Part shown: positions 27,191 through 36,214 of the stretch, piece by piece | How positions within the stretch are numbered: position 1 is the first letter of the stretch | How the letters are laid out: every line of letters starts with the position of its first letter | Assembly (NCBI GenBank): GCA_964443135.1 | Contig: CAYUBQ010000001.1 | Span: 99,331 to 163,330 of the forward strand | Length of the DNA stretch: 64,000 nucleotides | Reading direction: 5' to 3' | DNA from: JAIPEI01 sp964443135 | GTDB taxonomy: Bacteria; Desulfobacterota; DSM-4660; Desulfatiglandales; HGW-15 | Made by a program: the position numbers and the translations under genes | Notes under the pieces: model-generated | Told to the model about the DNA's origin: nothing | Seen by the model: the letters and a program-made list of their open reading frames with translations, nothing else | The model's database searches: none

Positions 27191-27799
27191 TCAGGTCCCG
27201 AACCGAAGGGCCTCCTCGAGGGAAGGTCTCAGGTAGGCCCGGTTGGTGTAGGAGCCCACCGCGAGGATCTGGCGCTTGTCCTGCCGACCGGACGTGGAGA
27301 TGTGGACCCAGGCGGGCTGACCGAAGCCGTCCCCGTACTCGTGGATCACCTGGTCGATGTCCAGCTCGCTCAGATGGAGACAGACGTGGGCGAAGAGGTA
27401 GAAGTTGGGGCCGACCTCGGGCCGCAGGGGTCGGCCCGTGATCTCCCGAACCCGGGCGGCCACCTCCTCCCGCACGCCTGTGACGGACTCGTCGTGGAGG
27501 AACCTCGGAGAGAGCCGGCAGTCGGCCGCCTCTCCCCGGCAGTGCTGGCTCGTGGCGCTCCCGCCCACGAGCTTGTTGAGCAGCGGGGAACGGTACCCCG
27601 ACGTGACCCGGAGGGGAAACCCCAGGAGCGACCGGATGGGCTGGAGCGCCGTCTCCGCCAGATATCGCAGGCTGAGGAGGATGTCGTCGGGAGGGTGCTC
27701 CTGCTCGGCCTTCAGGTTCTCGTCCCGCTCGGCCGTCTCGGAACGGAGGAGCTCACCCAGCGTGAAGTTCGCGGACAGGGGCAGGGACAGATCGGACAC
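27191..27799 (-). CDS. M15A-family D-Ala-D-Ala carboxypeptidase-like protein
   Basis: 202 residues. The zinc-binding motif is SQHCRGEAADCRL near residue 82 (SxHxxGxAxD) with the third ligand in QPAWVHISTSG near 165 and the substrate-binding VTSGYRSPLLNKLVGG near 65. No signal peptide is visible, as in phage endolysin-type and peptidoglycan-recycling M15A enzymes. It cleaves D-Ala or L-Ala-D-Glu bonds in peptidoglycan (family knowledge). It heads the putative trio with the helical protein and the membrane patatin. Confidence 0.82.
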   Translation of the reverse strand: MSDLSLPLSANFTLGELLRSETAERDENLKAEQEHPPDDILLSLRYLAETALQPIRSLLGFPLRVTSGYRSPLLNKLVGGSATSQHCRGEAADCRLSPRFLHDESVTGVREEVAARVREITGRPLRPEVGPNFYLFAHVCLHLSELDIDQVIHEYGDGFGQPAWVHISTSGRQDKRQILAVGSYTNRAYLRPSLEEALRFGT

Positions 27800-28061
27800 G
27801 GGAAACCTCCATCTCTTCGCTCAACGACAGGCGTGCACAGGGAGAGGGTGGGAGGAGCAATGCAGGTGGACCGAGGATCAGGAAAGGGGGTGAGGAGGAG
27901 GGTTTGAAGAATCGGGGAAGGGGTAGAAGCTCAGAAGGGGAACCCAATCGAATCCGGAAAACCGCTTTTCGGCCTCTCCAGTTGGGAACGAATCGCACGA
28001 TTGGGCCCCGAATGTCAAGGAAAACGATCGAAACGGACACTTGCCGGAGATCGACGTTCTC

Positions 28062-29186
28062 TTACCTGACGGATCGGTAGCCTCCCCGGACGCCGTTCTT
28101 CGAGAAGACGATCTGCCAGAGCTGATTCCTCCGGGCCCGGAAGCTGCCGGCGCAGGAGAGGAGGTAGTAGGTCCACATGCGGCGGAACCGCTCGTCGTAG
28201 GTGTCGGCGAGCTCGGGCCAGCTCGTGGTGACGTTGCGGTGCCAGGCCATCAGGGTGGGGTCGTAGTGGGGCCCGAAGCCGTGCCAGTCCTCGAGGACGA
28301 AGAGCCCCTCTGCGGCCCGCGTGATCTGCCTGGCCGAGGGGAGCATGGAGTTGGGGAAGATGTACTTCCGGATCCAGGGGTCGGTCGAGTGGACCGAGCT
28401 GTTCCCGCCGATGGTGTGGAGCAGGAAGAGGCCGTCGTTCTCGAGGCACCGGCGCACCACCTCCATGAAGCGCCGGTAGTTCCGGTAGCCCACGTGCTCG
28501 AACATGCCGATGGAGACGATGCGGTCGTACCGTTCGTGGAGGTCCCGGTAGTCCTCGAGCTCGATCCGGACATCGAGCCCGCGGCAGAAGTCCCGAGCGA
28601 AGGACACCTGCTCGTTGGAAACGGTGATGCCGTGGACGGAGGCCCCGAACCGGGACGCCGCGTACTTCGCGAACCCGCCCCAGCCGCAGCCGATGTCCAG
28701 CACCCGTATGCCGGGCTGGAGGCCGGTCTTTCGGCAGACCAGGTCCAGCTTGGCCTCCTGGGCCTCGTCGAGGGTGTCCGCGCTCTCCCAGTAACCGCAG
28801 GAGTAGTTGAACCAGGGGTCCAGCATCGAGGAGAAGAGGCGGTTGCCGATGTCGTAGTGGCGCCGGCCGATCTCGTACGCCCTGGAACGGTTCTGGGCGT
28901 TTCGCATTCTCGCGAGGAGGACCGCCGGAAGGAGGCGGAGGGACCTTTTTGCGGCCTCTTTGTCCAGCCGGTGGGTCAGGATCCGTTCGAAGAACCGATC
29001 CAGGGCGTCGCAGTCCCACCAGCCGTCCATGTAGCTCTCCCCCAGGGCGAGGGAGCCGCCGGACAGGACCCGGTCGCAAAACCGTGCGTCGTGGACCCGA
29101 AGATCCCAGGGCCGGTCGCCGTTGATGCGGACATCCGACGGGGCGAGCATCTCCTGAACGATGTTCTGACCGTTCGATGGATTCAT
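28062..29186 (-). CDS. cfa: Cyclopropane-fatty-acyl-phospholipid synthase
   Basis: 374 residues, normal for Cfa. The N-terminal half has GESYMDGWWDCDALDRFFER near residue 49; the SAM motif VLDIGCGWGGFAKYAASRFG starts near 163; RIVSIGMFEHVGYRNYRRF carries the conserved active-site Glu and His; the C-terminus has the WQIVFSKNG ending of the family. It methylenates unsaturated acyl chains of membrane lipids using SAM. Transcribed divergently from the PAS sensor gene; the 262 bp below it (27800-28061) hold no gene. Confidence 0.92.
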   Translation of the reverse strand: MNPSNGQNIVQEMLAPSDVRINGDRPWDLRVHDARFCDRVLSGGSLALGESYMDGWWDCDALDRFFERILTHRLDKEAAKRSLRLLPAVLLARMRNAQNRSRAYEIGRRHYDIGNRLFSSMLDPWFNYSCGYWESADTLDEAQEAKLDLVCRKTGLQPGIRVLDIGCGWGGFAKYAASRFGASVHGITVSNEQVSFARDFCRGLDVRIELEDYRDLHERYDRIVSIGMFEHVGYRNYRRFMEVVRRCLENDGLFLLHTIGGNSSVHSTDPWIRKYIFPNSMLPSARQITRAAEGLFVLEDWHGFGPHYDPTLMAWHRNVTTSWPELADTYDERFRRMWTYYLLSCAGSFRARRNQLWQIVFSKNGVRGGYRSVR

Positions 29187-29514
29187 GTCACGAGGTCCTG
29201 TCGTCTCCGGGACGACCCATGCATGCGTTCAACCGCAGCCCATGCCGAGCGCACGCGATGCCCTTTGCTTCCACCCAAGGACCTTGATCTGTTATACGGG
29301 CTCGGACCGCAAATCGCAACCCTTTCGCCGTAGAGGAGGGACGTCGTGCCCTTGCTGTTGTCGAACGGCATGCGTCGACCCGGTCGAGCTTGCCTTGCTG
29401 GCATCGTTCCTGCATAGTACAAGCGGTTGTTTTTCTTCACACCGTTGTTCGAGCCTCCTGCATTCGCCGATGGCGCTGTCCGCGAGCCCTTGGCAGGAGC
29501 CGGAAAGGAACCGC

Positions 29515-31545
29515 ATGACCTCGGAGAACTTCATTCAATGGATCGACGCGGATCGCGTCCAGCTGCTCCTGGAGAGCTTCCACCGCCTCACGGGGATTCC
29601 TTCCGCTCTGCTGGATCGGAGCGGGCGGATCGTGACGAGCCGGTCGGGCCGGGAGCCGGCCATCGGATGGCAGCGGATCTGCACCGACTTCCACCGTCAA
29701 AATCCCGTGAGCCTGGAGCGATGCCGGGAGAGCGACACCCGGATCTCGAACCAGCTCGAGGCCGGAAATCGCTACAGCTGCTCCGAGTGCCTCAACGGGC
29801 TGGTGGACGTGGCCGTCCCGGTCGTGGTGGACGGGGAGCACGTGCTGACCCTGCTCACCGGGCAGCTCCTCTTCGAGCCGCCGGACCGGGAGCGCTTTCG
29901 GAGGCAGGCCGCCGATCTGGGGTTCGACGAGGAGGACTACCTCGCGGCCCTGGACGAGGTCCCGGTGATGGCGCAGGAGACCGTGGAGCGGGGCATGACG
30001 TTTTTGGCCCACCTGGCGGAGCTCATCGGGGAGCTGACCCGGGGGCAGCGGCGGCTCCTGGAGGTGAACCGGCGGTTCGAGCGGGAGGTGGAAGAGAGGG
30101 CCCGGGAGCTCCACGAGGCGAACCGGGCCCTCAGGGCGGCCGAGGAGGAGGCCGAGAGGGAAGCGGCGGAACGGAAGCGGTTGGAAGCCGAGAGCCGGGC
30201 GCCCCTGGCGCATCTGCGTGAAGTGCTGGAGAACACCACCGACGCCTTTTTCGAGGTACGGGCCGACTTCACGGTCACCTACATCAACGAGAAGGCCGAG
30301 ACGATTCTCGGGCGAAACCGGGAGGAGCTCGTGGGAAGAAACCTCTGGGAGGCCTTTCCCGAGGCCGTGGGCTCGCATTTCGACATCGAGTACAGGAGGG
30401 CCCTGGCCGAGCAGAGCGTTGCGGAGTTCGAAACGCGCTCCGATCGCTCCGGGAGGTGGTACGAGGTCCACGCCTACCCCACGCCCGAGAGCCTGTCCGT
30501 CTACTTCCGGGACATCACCCGGAGGAAGACGGCCGAAAAAAGCTTGCTGGAGTACCACCGGGTCATCGAGCAGTCGGACGACCTCGTGGGCGTCGTGGAC
30601 CGGAGCTCGACCTATCGGCTGGTCAACCGGGCCTTTCTGAAGCAGATCGGGCTCGAGCGGGAGGAGGTGATCGGGCGCGGCGTGGCGGACGTGCTGGGGG
30701 AGAAAATGTATCAGGACATTCGCCCTCACCTGGACCGGGCCTTCGCCGGCGAGCCCGTCGAGCACGAGATGGCGTTCGATCACCCCGAGGGTCCGAGGAC
30801 CCTCCTGACCCGCTACGACCCCATCCGCGAGGAGTCGGGCGAGGTGGCCCTGGTCGTGGGCGTGATCCGGGACATCACCAACCTGCGAAAGGCCGAGCGG
30901 GAGCTGGAGGACTTCTTCAACCTCTCCATGGACATGCTGTGCGTGGCCGGGTTCGACGGGTACTTCAAACGCCTCAACCCGGCCTGGGAACGCACCCTGG
31001 GCTGGACCGAGGAGGAGCTCCTGGGGAACCCGTGGATCGACTTCGTCCACCCCGACGACATCCAGCCCACCCTCGACGCGGGAGAGAACCTCACCGAGGG
31101 CCGGGAGGTCATCTCCTTCGAAAACCGCTACCGCTGTAAGGACGGTACCCTGCGATGGCTGTCCTGGAACTCGAGGCCGCTGCCGGAGCAGGGCCTGATG
31201 TACGGCGTCGTGCGGGACGTCACCGCGGCCAAGGAGGTCGAGGCCGCGCTGCGGGACCGGGACAGGCTCCAGGGGGCCCTGGAGACCGCCGGCGCCGTCT
31301 GCCACGAGCTGAACCAGCCCCTCCAGGCCATCACCGGGTTCACAGACCTCCTCCTGCTGGATGTGACGGACCAGGAGGGTCCATCGGAGAAGGTCCGCAA
31401 GATCCAGGAAGCCGTTCGGCTCATCAACGGCATCACGAGGAAGCTCTCCGGCATCACCCGGTACCAGACCATGGACTACTTTCAGGGGAGGATCATCGAC
31501 ATCGACCGGTCCTCCGACTGGGCGCCGGGGAGCGCCACGCCCTAG
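29515..31545 (+). CDS. PocR-PAS sensor protein with a histidine-kinase dimerisation domain but no ATPase domain
   Basis: 676 residues. Residues about 10-165 are a PocR ligand-sensing domain (YSCSECLNGLVDVAVPVVVD, TGQLLFEPPDRERFRRQA). A coiled coil (about 165-230) follows, then three PAS domains: TTDAFFEVRADFTVTYINEK, SDDLVGVVDRSSTYRLVNRA, and SMDMLCVAGFDGYFKRLNPA. The end has the HisKA-like phosphoacceptor CHELNQPLQAITGFTDLLL near 605. The HATPase_c domain is missing and the protein ends after 45 more residues, so it cannot autophosphorylate alone. I chose ATG 29515 after GGAAAGGA; ATG 29470 is possible. Divergent from cfa; the 328-bp gap holds no gene. Confidence 0.82.
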   Translation: MTSENFIQWIDADRVQLLLESFHRLTGIPSALLDRSGRIVTSRSGREPAIGWQRICTDFHRQNPVSLERCRESDTRISNQLEAGNRYSCSECLNGLVDVAVPVVVDGEHVLTLLTGQLLFEPPDRERFRRQAADLGFDEEDYLAALDEVPVMAQETVERGMTFLAHLAELIGELTRGQRRLLEVNRRFEREVEERARELHEANRALRAAEEEAEREAAERKRLEAESRAPLAHLREVLENTTDAFFEVRADFTVTYINEKAETILGRNREELVGRNLWEAFPEAVGSHFDIEYRRALAEQSVAEFETRSDRSGRWYEVHAYPTPESLSVYFRDITRRKTAEKSLLEYHRVIEQSDDLVGVVDRSSTYRLVNRAFLKQIGLEREEVIGRGVADVLGEKMYQDIRPHLDRAFAGEPVEHEMAFDHPEGPRTLLTRYDPIREESGEVALVVGVIRDITNLRKAERELEDFFNLSMDMLCVAGFDGYFKRLNPAWERTLGWTEEELLGNPWIDFVHPDDIQPTLDAGENLTEGREVISFENRYRCKDGTLRWLSWNSRPLPEQGLMYGVVRDVTAAKEVEAALRDRDRLQGALETAGAVCHELNQPLQAITGFTDLLLLDVTDQEGPSEKVRKIQEAVRLINGITRKLSGITRYQTMDYFQGRIIDIDRSSDWAPGSATP

Positions 31546-31638
31546 GTCCTCATCCGGCCCGCCCGTCGATCCCGGAAAGCCCTGCCGCCTCGATGCGGAT
31601 CCTTTACCGTGAACGCCCCCTCGATGGGCCGGGCGTAG

Positions 31639-31659
31639 GGCGGCATTTCATATGCCGCC
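31639..31659 (+). terminator. Stem-loop after the PAS sensor gene, possible terminator
   Basis: GGCGGCAT TTCAT ATGCCGCC is a perfect 8-bp stem with a 5-base loop, 93 bases after the stop at 31545. A short T stretch (GGTTTTCG) follows eight bases later, so termination would be weak or factor-assisted. The rest of 31546-31858 shows no gene. Confidence 0.35.
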
Positions 31660-31858
31660 GCAAGGTTTTCGACAAGCACGTCGGGGTGTAAAACCCCGCC
31701 CTGCGAAAACACCGGTTCTCATCAGGGGGGTGACCGGAAACCGGTCATGGACGTTTGGCATGTGAGATGCCGCCCTGCGGGGGCCTCGGCGGGGTTGGCA
31801 ATCTTCCCGGGAATCGTTTACACTGGCGCGGTCTGGAAACAACCACCCGGGATGGTGA

Positions 31859-31960
31859 CGATGCATTCGCAAGGACCCGCTCACGCGCCGCTGGGGACGA
31901 TATCATTGTTCATATCCCAGGGGCAGATCTCGAGGATTCGGGCTTTTCGCGACTCCATCA
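31859..31960 (+). repeat. Miniature inverted-repeat element, copy F (about 102 bp)
   Basis: Ends GGCTTTTCGCGACTCCATCA and contains the family core GGGGCAGATCTCGAGGAT. The left end reads CGATGCATTCGCAAGGACCC, slightly changed from TGACGCATTCGC. CGAT occurs at 31859-31862 and again at 31961-31964, so a 4-bp duplication may exist around a slightly shortened element, but this is less clear than for copies A, B, D1 and G. It sits just upstream of the CMD-family gene. Confidence 0.75.
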
Positions 31961-32010
31961 CGATTGAATCGCGGACGTTTCAAACCGGCACGCCAAGGAA
32001 AGGACGGTTC

Positions 32011-32427
32011 ATGGGAAAGGAAGAGGATCTCAAGACACGGACCCGGGAGACGGCCCAAACGCTCTTCGGCAAGGGCATCAAGATGGACCCGCCCTACCTG
32101 ACCTGGAAGGCCTTCGACCGGGAGCTGGCCAACGAGCTCTCCCTGCACATCACCGGCAACCTCTACTCGCGGCAGGTGCTGACCCTGCCGGAACGCCAGA
32201 TGGCCACCTGCGCCATGCTGGCGGCGCTCCGCGCCACGGACGAGCTCAAGCTCCACATCAACGGGGCGCTCAACGTGGGGTGCGACCCGAGAAAGCTGGC
32301 CGAGGTCTTTTTTCAGCTCTCCACCTACGGGGGCATGCCCGCGGTGAACGAGGCCCTCCAGGCCTACCGGGAGGTGCTCGAGGAACGGGGCGAGTGGCCC
32401 ATCGCCGACGGGCGGGGCGCGGCCTAG
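32011..32427 (+). CDS. Carboxymuconolactone decarboxylase (AhpD-like) family protein
   Basis: 138 residues. The CMD fold is clear in LYSRQVLTLPERQMATCAML near residue 50, ALRATDELKLHINGALNVGC near 72, and VFFQLSTYGGMPAVNEALQA near 100. A CxxC redox pair as in AhpD is not present; only single cysteines are seen, so a lactone-hydrolase-like or unknown role is likelier than peroxidase reduction. I start at ATG 32011 with an AAGGA site upstream. The stop is nine bases before the aldehyde:ferredoxin oxidoreductase gene, whose ribosome site TAGGAGG uses the stop codon, so the pair is an operon. Confidence 0.8.
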   Translation: MGKEEDLKTRTRETAQTLFGKGIKMDPPYLTWKAFDRELANELSLHITGNLYSRQVLTLPERQMATCAMLAALRATDELKLHINGALNVGCDPRKLAEVFFQLSTYGGMPAVNEALQAYREVLEERGEWPIADGRGAA

Positions 32428-32436
32428 GAGGCAGGG

Positions 32437-34338
32437 ATGGAGGAGATCCGCGGGACGAGTAACCGCGGCCTGGAGGTGGACCTCTCTCTGGGGGAGATCC
32501 GGCCCTTTGCCGTCTCCGAGGAGGATCGCCGGCTCTACCTGGGCGGCAAGGGGCTCGGCCTCAAGCTCCTGTACGACCGGATGCCGCCGGGGGTGGACCC
32601 CCTGGGCGAGGAGAACGTCCTGGCCTTCATGACCGGCGTCTTCCCCGGGACCGGGGCGCCCTGCAGCGCCCGGTTCGCCGCGGTGACCCGGTCCCCCCTC
32701 ACCGGCCTCGTGGCCGCCTCCTCCTGCGGGGGGCCCTTCGGCATGGCCCTCAAGACCGCCGGATGGGACGCCCTGCTGATCCGGGGACGCTCCGAACGGC
32801 CGGTCCGGCTGGTGGTGGACCGGCACGGCGGCCGCATCGAGGACGGGGAGGCGCTCTGGGGGCTCGACACCGTGGAGACCCAGGCCGCCCTGGGCCTCGG
32901 GAAGAAGGACGGCGCCCTGGTGATCGGGCCGGCCGGGGAGAACGGGGTTCTCTTCGCCAACGTGGCCTCGGGCCACCGGTTCTTCGGCCGGGGCGGCGTC
33001 GGGGCGGTCATGGGGGCCAAGGGGCTGAAGGCGGTCCAGGCCGAGGGCGGCGCGTTCCGGATCGTACCCCGGGACCCGGAGCTCTTCCGGCGCATGCGAA
33101 AGCGCGCCACCGCCTACATCAACCGGAACCCGTTCACCTCCCGGGCCTACCGGAAGTTCGGCACGGCCTCCAACCTGAAATTCTGCACGGGGGGAGGCAT
33201 CCTTCCGGTCCGGAATTTCCAGGCCGGGGACGACCCCGAAGCCGACCGGCTCTCGGGGGAGGCCATGAGAAAACGGTACCGTTCCAGGCCGAGCACGTGC
33301 AGGCCCTGCACCATCCTGTGCGGCCACAAGGGGACCTTCCCGGACGGCTCCACGCGGCAGATCGCGGAGTACGAGACCGTGGCGCTCCTGGGGGCCAACC
33401 TGGGCGTGTTCGACCCGGATCGGGTCTCGGACTGGAACGAGCTGTGCGGGCGTCTGGGCATGGACACCATCAGCGCGGGCGGCACCATCGCCTTTGCCAT
33501 GGAGGCGGGGGAGCGCGGGCTCATGAAGACGGACGTACGGTTCGGCTCGCCCGAGGGGGTGGCCGGGACCCTGGAGGCGATCGCCCTCCGGAAAGGACAG
33601 GGCGACGAGCTCGCCGACGGCGTTCGGAGGCTCTCGGAGCGGTACGGCGGAGACGCCTTCGCCATGCACGTCAAGGGCATGGAGGTGGCCGGCTACGACC
33701 CGCGGGGCTCCTGGGGACAGGGGCTGGCCTATGCCGTGGCCAACCGGGGCGCCTGCCACCTCTCGGCCACCCTGTTCCCGCTGGAGGTGTTCTTCGGTCT
33801 GCTCCGGCCCCGGACCGTCCGGGCCAAGGCCGAGTTCGTCCGTTTTCTCGAGAGCCTCTACGCCGCGGTCAACTCGCTCCAGACGTGTCTCTTCACGGCC
33901 TACGCCTACATGCTGGAGCCGCCCGCGAGCCGTTTCACGCCCAAGCCCCTCCTGGGCCTCACCATGCAGTACCTGCCCAGCCTCGCCCTCAAGCTCATGG
34001 ACGTCACCACCTTCAATCGCCTCTACGAGGCCATCACCGGGCTTCCCCTGTCCCAGGCCGGGATGATCCGGGCCGGGGACCGCATCCACACCCTGGAACG
34101 CTGGATGAACACCCGGGAGGGCGTCTCCCGCAAGGACGACACCCTCCCGGCGCGGTTTCTCCTGGAGGACGACCCCGAGGATCCCCGGAGGCGGGCCGTG
34201 CCGCTCGACCTCATGCTCGATCGGTACTACCGGCTCCGGGGCTTCGACCCGGAAGGCGTTCCCACGCCCGAGACATTGGAGGCGCTGGGCATCCCGGCGG
34301 GCGCCCCCCGGGAGGCGGGGCCTCAGGCGGCCAGGTAG
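32437..34338 (+). CDS. Aldehyde:ferredoxin oxidoreductase family protein (first copy)
   Basis: 633 residues, the family size. N-terminal tungstopterin segment: LGGKGLGLKLLYDRMPPGVD near residue 31, APCSARFAAVTRSPLTGLVA near 75, VIGPAGENGVLFANVAS near 160, RGGVGAVMGAKGLKAV near 188. The 4Fe-4S ligands are CRPCTILCGHKG near 288 (CxxCxxxC) with the fourth Cys likely in SLQTCLFTAY near 485. The enzyme interconverts aldehydes and carboxylates with ferredoxin at a tungsten or molybdenum centre in the cytoplasm. Paired with a CMD-family gene, unlike the second copy. It converges with and overlaps the next gene by 16 bp. Confidence 0.88.
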   Translation: MEEIRGTSNRGLEVDLSLGEIRPFAVSEEDRRLYLGGKGLGLKLLYDRMPPGVDPLGEENVLAFMTGVFPGTGAPCSARFAAVTRSPLTGLVAASSCGGPFGMALKTAGWDALLIRGRSERPVRLVVDRHGGRIEDGEALWGLDTVETQAALGLGKKDGALVIGPAGENGVLFANVASGHRFFGRGGVGAVMGAKGLKAVQAEGGAFRIVPRDPELFRRMRKRATAYINRNPFTSRAYRKFGTASNLKFCTGGGILPVRNFQAGDDPEADRLSGEAMRKRYRSRPSTCRPCTILCGHKGTFPDGSTRQIAEYETVALLGANLGVFDPDRVSDWNELCGRLGMDTISAGGTIAFAMEAGERGLMKTDVRFGSPEGVAGTLEAIALRKGQGDELADGVRRLSERYGGDAFAMHVKGMEVAGYDPRGSWGQGLAYAVANRGACHLSATLFPLEVFFGLLRPRTVRAKAEFVRFLESLYAAVNSLQTCLFTAYAYMLEPPASRFTPKPLLGLTMQYLPSLALKLMDVTTFNRLYEAITGLPLSQAGMIRAGDRIHTLERWMNTREGVSRKDDTLPARFLLEDDPEDPRRRAVPLDLMLDRYYRLRGFDPEGVPTPETLEALGIPAGAPREAGPQAAR

Positions 34339-35495
34339 CCGCCCGGGACCAGGCTGGTGGCCAGCATCACCCGGTTGATGTCCAGGTGGTCGTTCCAGGT
34401 GGAGACGCCCTGGTTTTCCCGGTCGAGCCAGAAGGCCTCGATGGTGTCGGCCAGGGGCAGGAACCGCTCGAGGGAGTCGACTCCGGCCTTCACGGCCCGG
34501 CTGTCCCGGAATCGGGCCTCCTCCTCGGCCGCTCTTTCCTGCAGCCCCTCCACGGCCCGGAGTCCCAGGGAGAGGCCGAGCTCGCGAAAGGCGAGGCGGT
34601 ACTGGGCCGGGAGCCGGGTCGCGGGGTTCTTCTCGTAGGCCTCGAGGCTGGGCCGGGCCGCCGCCAGGAGCTCCAGGGCCAGCTCCTCCTTGGCCGCGTC
34701 CCCCTGGGTCACCAGGCGGGCCGCCCGCCAGGCGTCCGTGAGCAGCCCCCCGATGCCCAGCGGGTCCTCCGTGACGAAGCGCATGCCCTCGCAGAGCCGG
34801 GCGAGCTCGGCGATCTCCTTCCCCAGTCCGGGCCACGAGCTCCGCTCGCAGTCCCGGGGCGCGTCCCACTCCAGCTCGCTCAAGGTGACCAGGCCGTCCA
34901 GGGGGTCGTGCGCCCCCATGAACGGGACCAGCGGCCGGGTGAGGTCGATGCTCATCTTCCAGGCCATTCGCTTCTCCCCCCCGGGCCAGACGTCGTAGAC
35001 GAACGCGGCGTGCGCGGACTGTGCGAGCTCCACGGCCCACCGGAGGTAGCGCGTGTCCCGGAGGGCCTGCGACGCCCGGTCCAGCGCGATCATCCACTTG
35101 GTCAGGTAGTGGTAGTACTGGCCGTCCCGGTCCCACTCCAGCTGCTCGTCGTAGGCCTCGTCCTCCTTCCGCTCGTTCATCCCCTTGCCGATCCGAAGAC
35201 CGCCCCGGGTGGGGTGCTTCCGCCCCTCCTCCTCGGAAAGCCCGCTGATCCAGCCGGTCCTGGCGTCGTCCGGCCGGTGCCGGCCGAGCACGGAGTGGAC
35301 CTGGTCCACGAGACGGGTCGCAAGATCCGCATAGGTCTCGTCCCCCGTCAGGCGCCGGAGCTCCAGAAAGTTGCAGACCGCGAAGGCGTCCGTCCAGAGG
35401 TAGCGCCGGGCGGGGCGGCCCGGGGTGATCCCCGTGTCCCGGGCGAATCCGGTCATGATGCGTACGGCCTCTTTCACGGAGGCGTTTTGTTCCAT
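34323..35495 (-). CDS. Alpha/alpha-toroid (six-hairpin glycosidase-like) protein of unknown function
   Basis: 390 residues, all helical with aromatic-rich hairpins: RRYLWTDAFAVCNFLELRRL near residue 29, YADLATRLVDQVHSVLGRHR near 55, DGQYYHYLTKWMIALDRASQ near 125, WSEL-free but Trp-rich VYDVWPGGEKRMAWKMSID near 165, and an end with WNDHLDINRVMLATSLVPGG. This looks like an alpha6/alpha6 toroid as in N-acylglucosamine epimerases or glycosyl hydrolases, but I cannot name the family or catalytic residues. The start ATG 35495 follows a purine-rich AGAGGG. Its last 16 bases overlap the convergent oxidoreductase gene. Confidence 0.72.
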   Translation of the reverse strand: MEQNASVKEAVRIMTGFARDTGITPGRPARRYLWTDAFAVCNFLELRRLTGDETYADLATRLVDQVHSVLGRHRPDDARTGWISGLSEEEGRKHPTRGGLRIGKGMNERKEDEAYDEQLEWDRDGQYYHYLTKWMIALDRASQALRDTRYLRWAVELAQSAHAAFVYDVWPGGEKRMAWKMSIDLTRPLVPFMGAHDPLDGLVTLSELEWDAPRDCERSSWPGLGKEIAELARLCEGMRFVTEDPLGIGGLLTDAWRAARLVTQGDAAKEELALELLAAARPSLEAYEKNPATRLPAQYRLAFRELGLSLGLRAVEGLQERAAEEEARFRDSRAVKAGVDSLERFLPLADTIEAFWLDRENQGVSTWNDHLDINRVMLATSLVPGGYLAA

Positions 35496-35677
35496 CCCTC
35501 TCGCTCTCCTTCGCCGTTGTTCTCTGCCTTCTGTTTCCAGTCGGAGATTCCTGCACGGCGCGGCAGGAATCGATCGACTCCTCACGCAACACTAAGACCG
35601 AAATCCGCTTTTGCAATTGCCGCAGGGAAAAGGGCCGCCGTGAGGGCTCACGCCGACCTGGGGTTGCCTGTGACGGG

Positions 35678-36204
35678 CTACCGTGCGTGGAAGAGCGCCA
35701 GGCGGATCCCCAGGCCCAGGAACAGGAGCCCGGCGGCGAACGAGCGGCCCATCCGTTCCCGGAACCAGGCGGATCCCAGGGCCAGCATCAGGCACCAGAT
35801 GGTGCCGGTGATGAGAAAGGTCAGCCCCAGGACGAGCAGGGCCGGGAAGGCCGTGTCTGCGCGGGGGCTGACGAACCGGGGCAGGAAGGGTCGGTCGAGT
35901 CGTCCGGGGCCCCCTGCCCGCCGCCGTGGAGAAACCCGATCCCGATCCAGATCAGGTACCCGGCGCCCAGCATCTTCACGATCCCGAAGGCCAGGGAGGA
36001 CGCGGCCAGGACCGCGGAGAGCCCCAGCGTGGCCAGCAGGGTGTGGATCAAGGTGCCGGTGCCGATGCCGAGCGCCGACACCACGCCGGCCTCCCTTCCC
36101 TGGGCCACACTGCGCCCCACGACGTAGAAGGTGTCCTGGCCGGGCGTGATGTTGAGCAGCACGCCCGAAAGGACGAACAGGGGGTAGTGCTCGATTCCGA
36201 ACAT
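35678..36204 (-). pseudogene. Broken LysE/RhtB-type amino-acid exporter
   Basis: The first about 95 codons from ATG 36204 are a good LysE start: HYPLFVLSGVLLNITPGQDT, VVGRSVAQGREAGVVSALGI, MLGAGYLIWIGIGFL. Then the frame fails near 35890-35930: the peptide becomes GAPDDSTDPSCPG and stops. In a neighbouring frame the LysE C-terminus resumes as FLPRFVSPRADTAFPALLVL and runs through two more membrane helices to a stop at 35678. The usual R-x-G-x-x-x-N-x-x-NPKVALFF segment between the halves is missing. So it is inactivated by a deletion with frameshift. It lies just downstream of the SDR gene. Confidence 0.75.
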
Positions 36205-36214
36205 CACGGCCGCC

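Noticed and set aside
31903..35616. A minus-strand frame of 1237 codons opposite the AOR gene
   Set aside because: It is antisense to a clear AOR gene and shows low-complexity Pro/Gly/Arg sequence; the AOR and the 34323-35495 gene explain the region.
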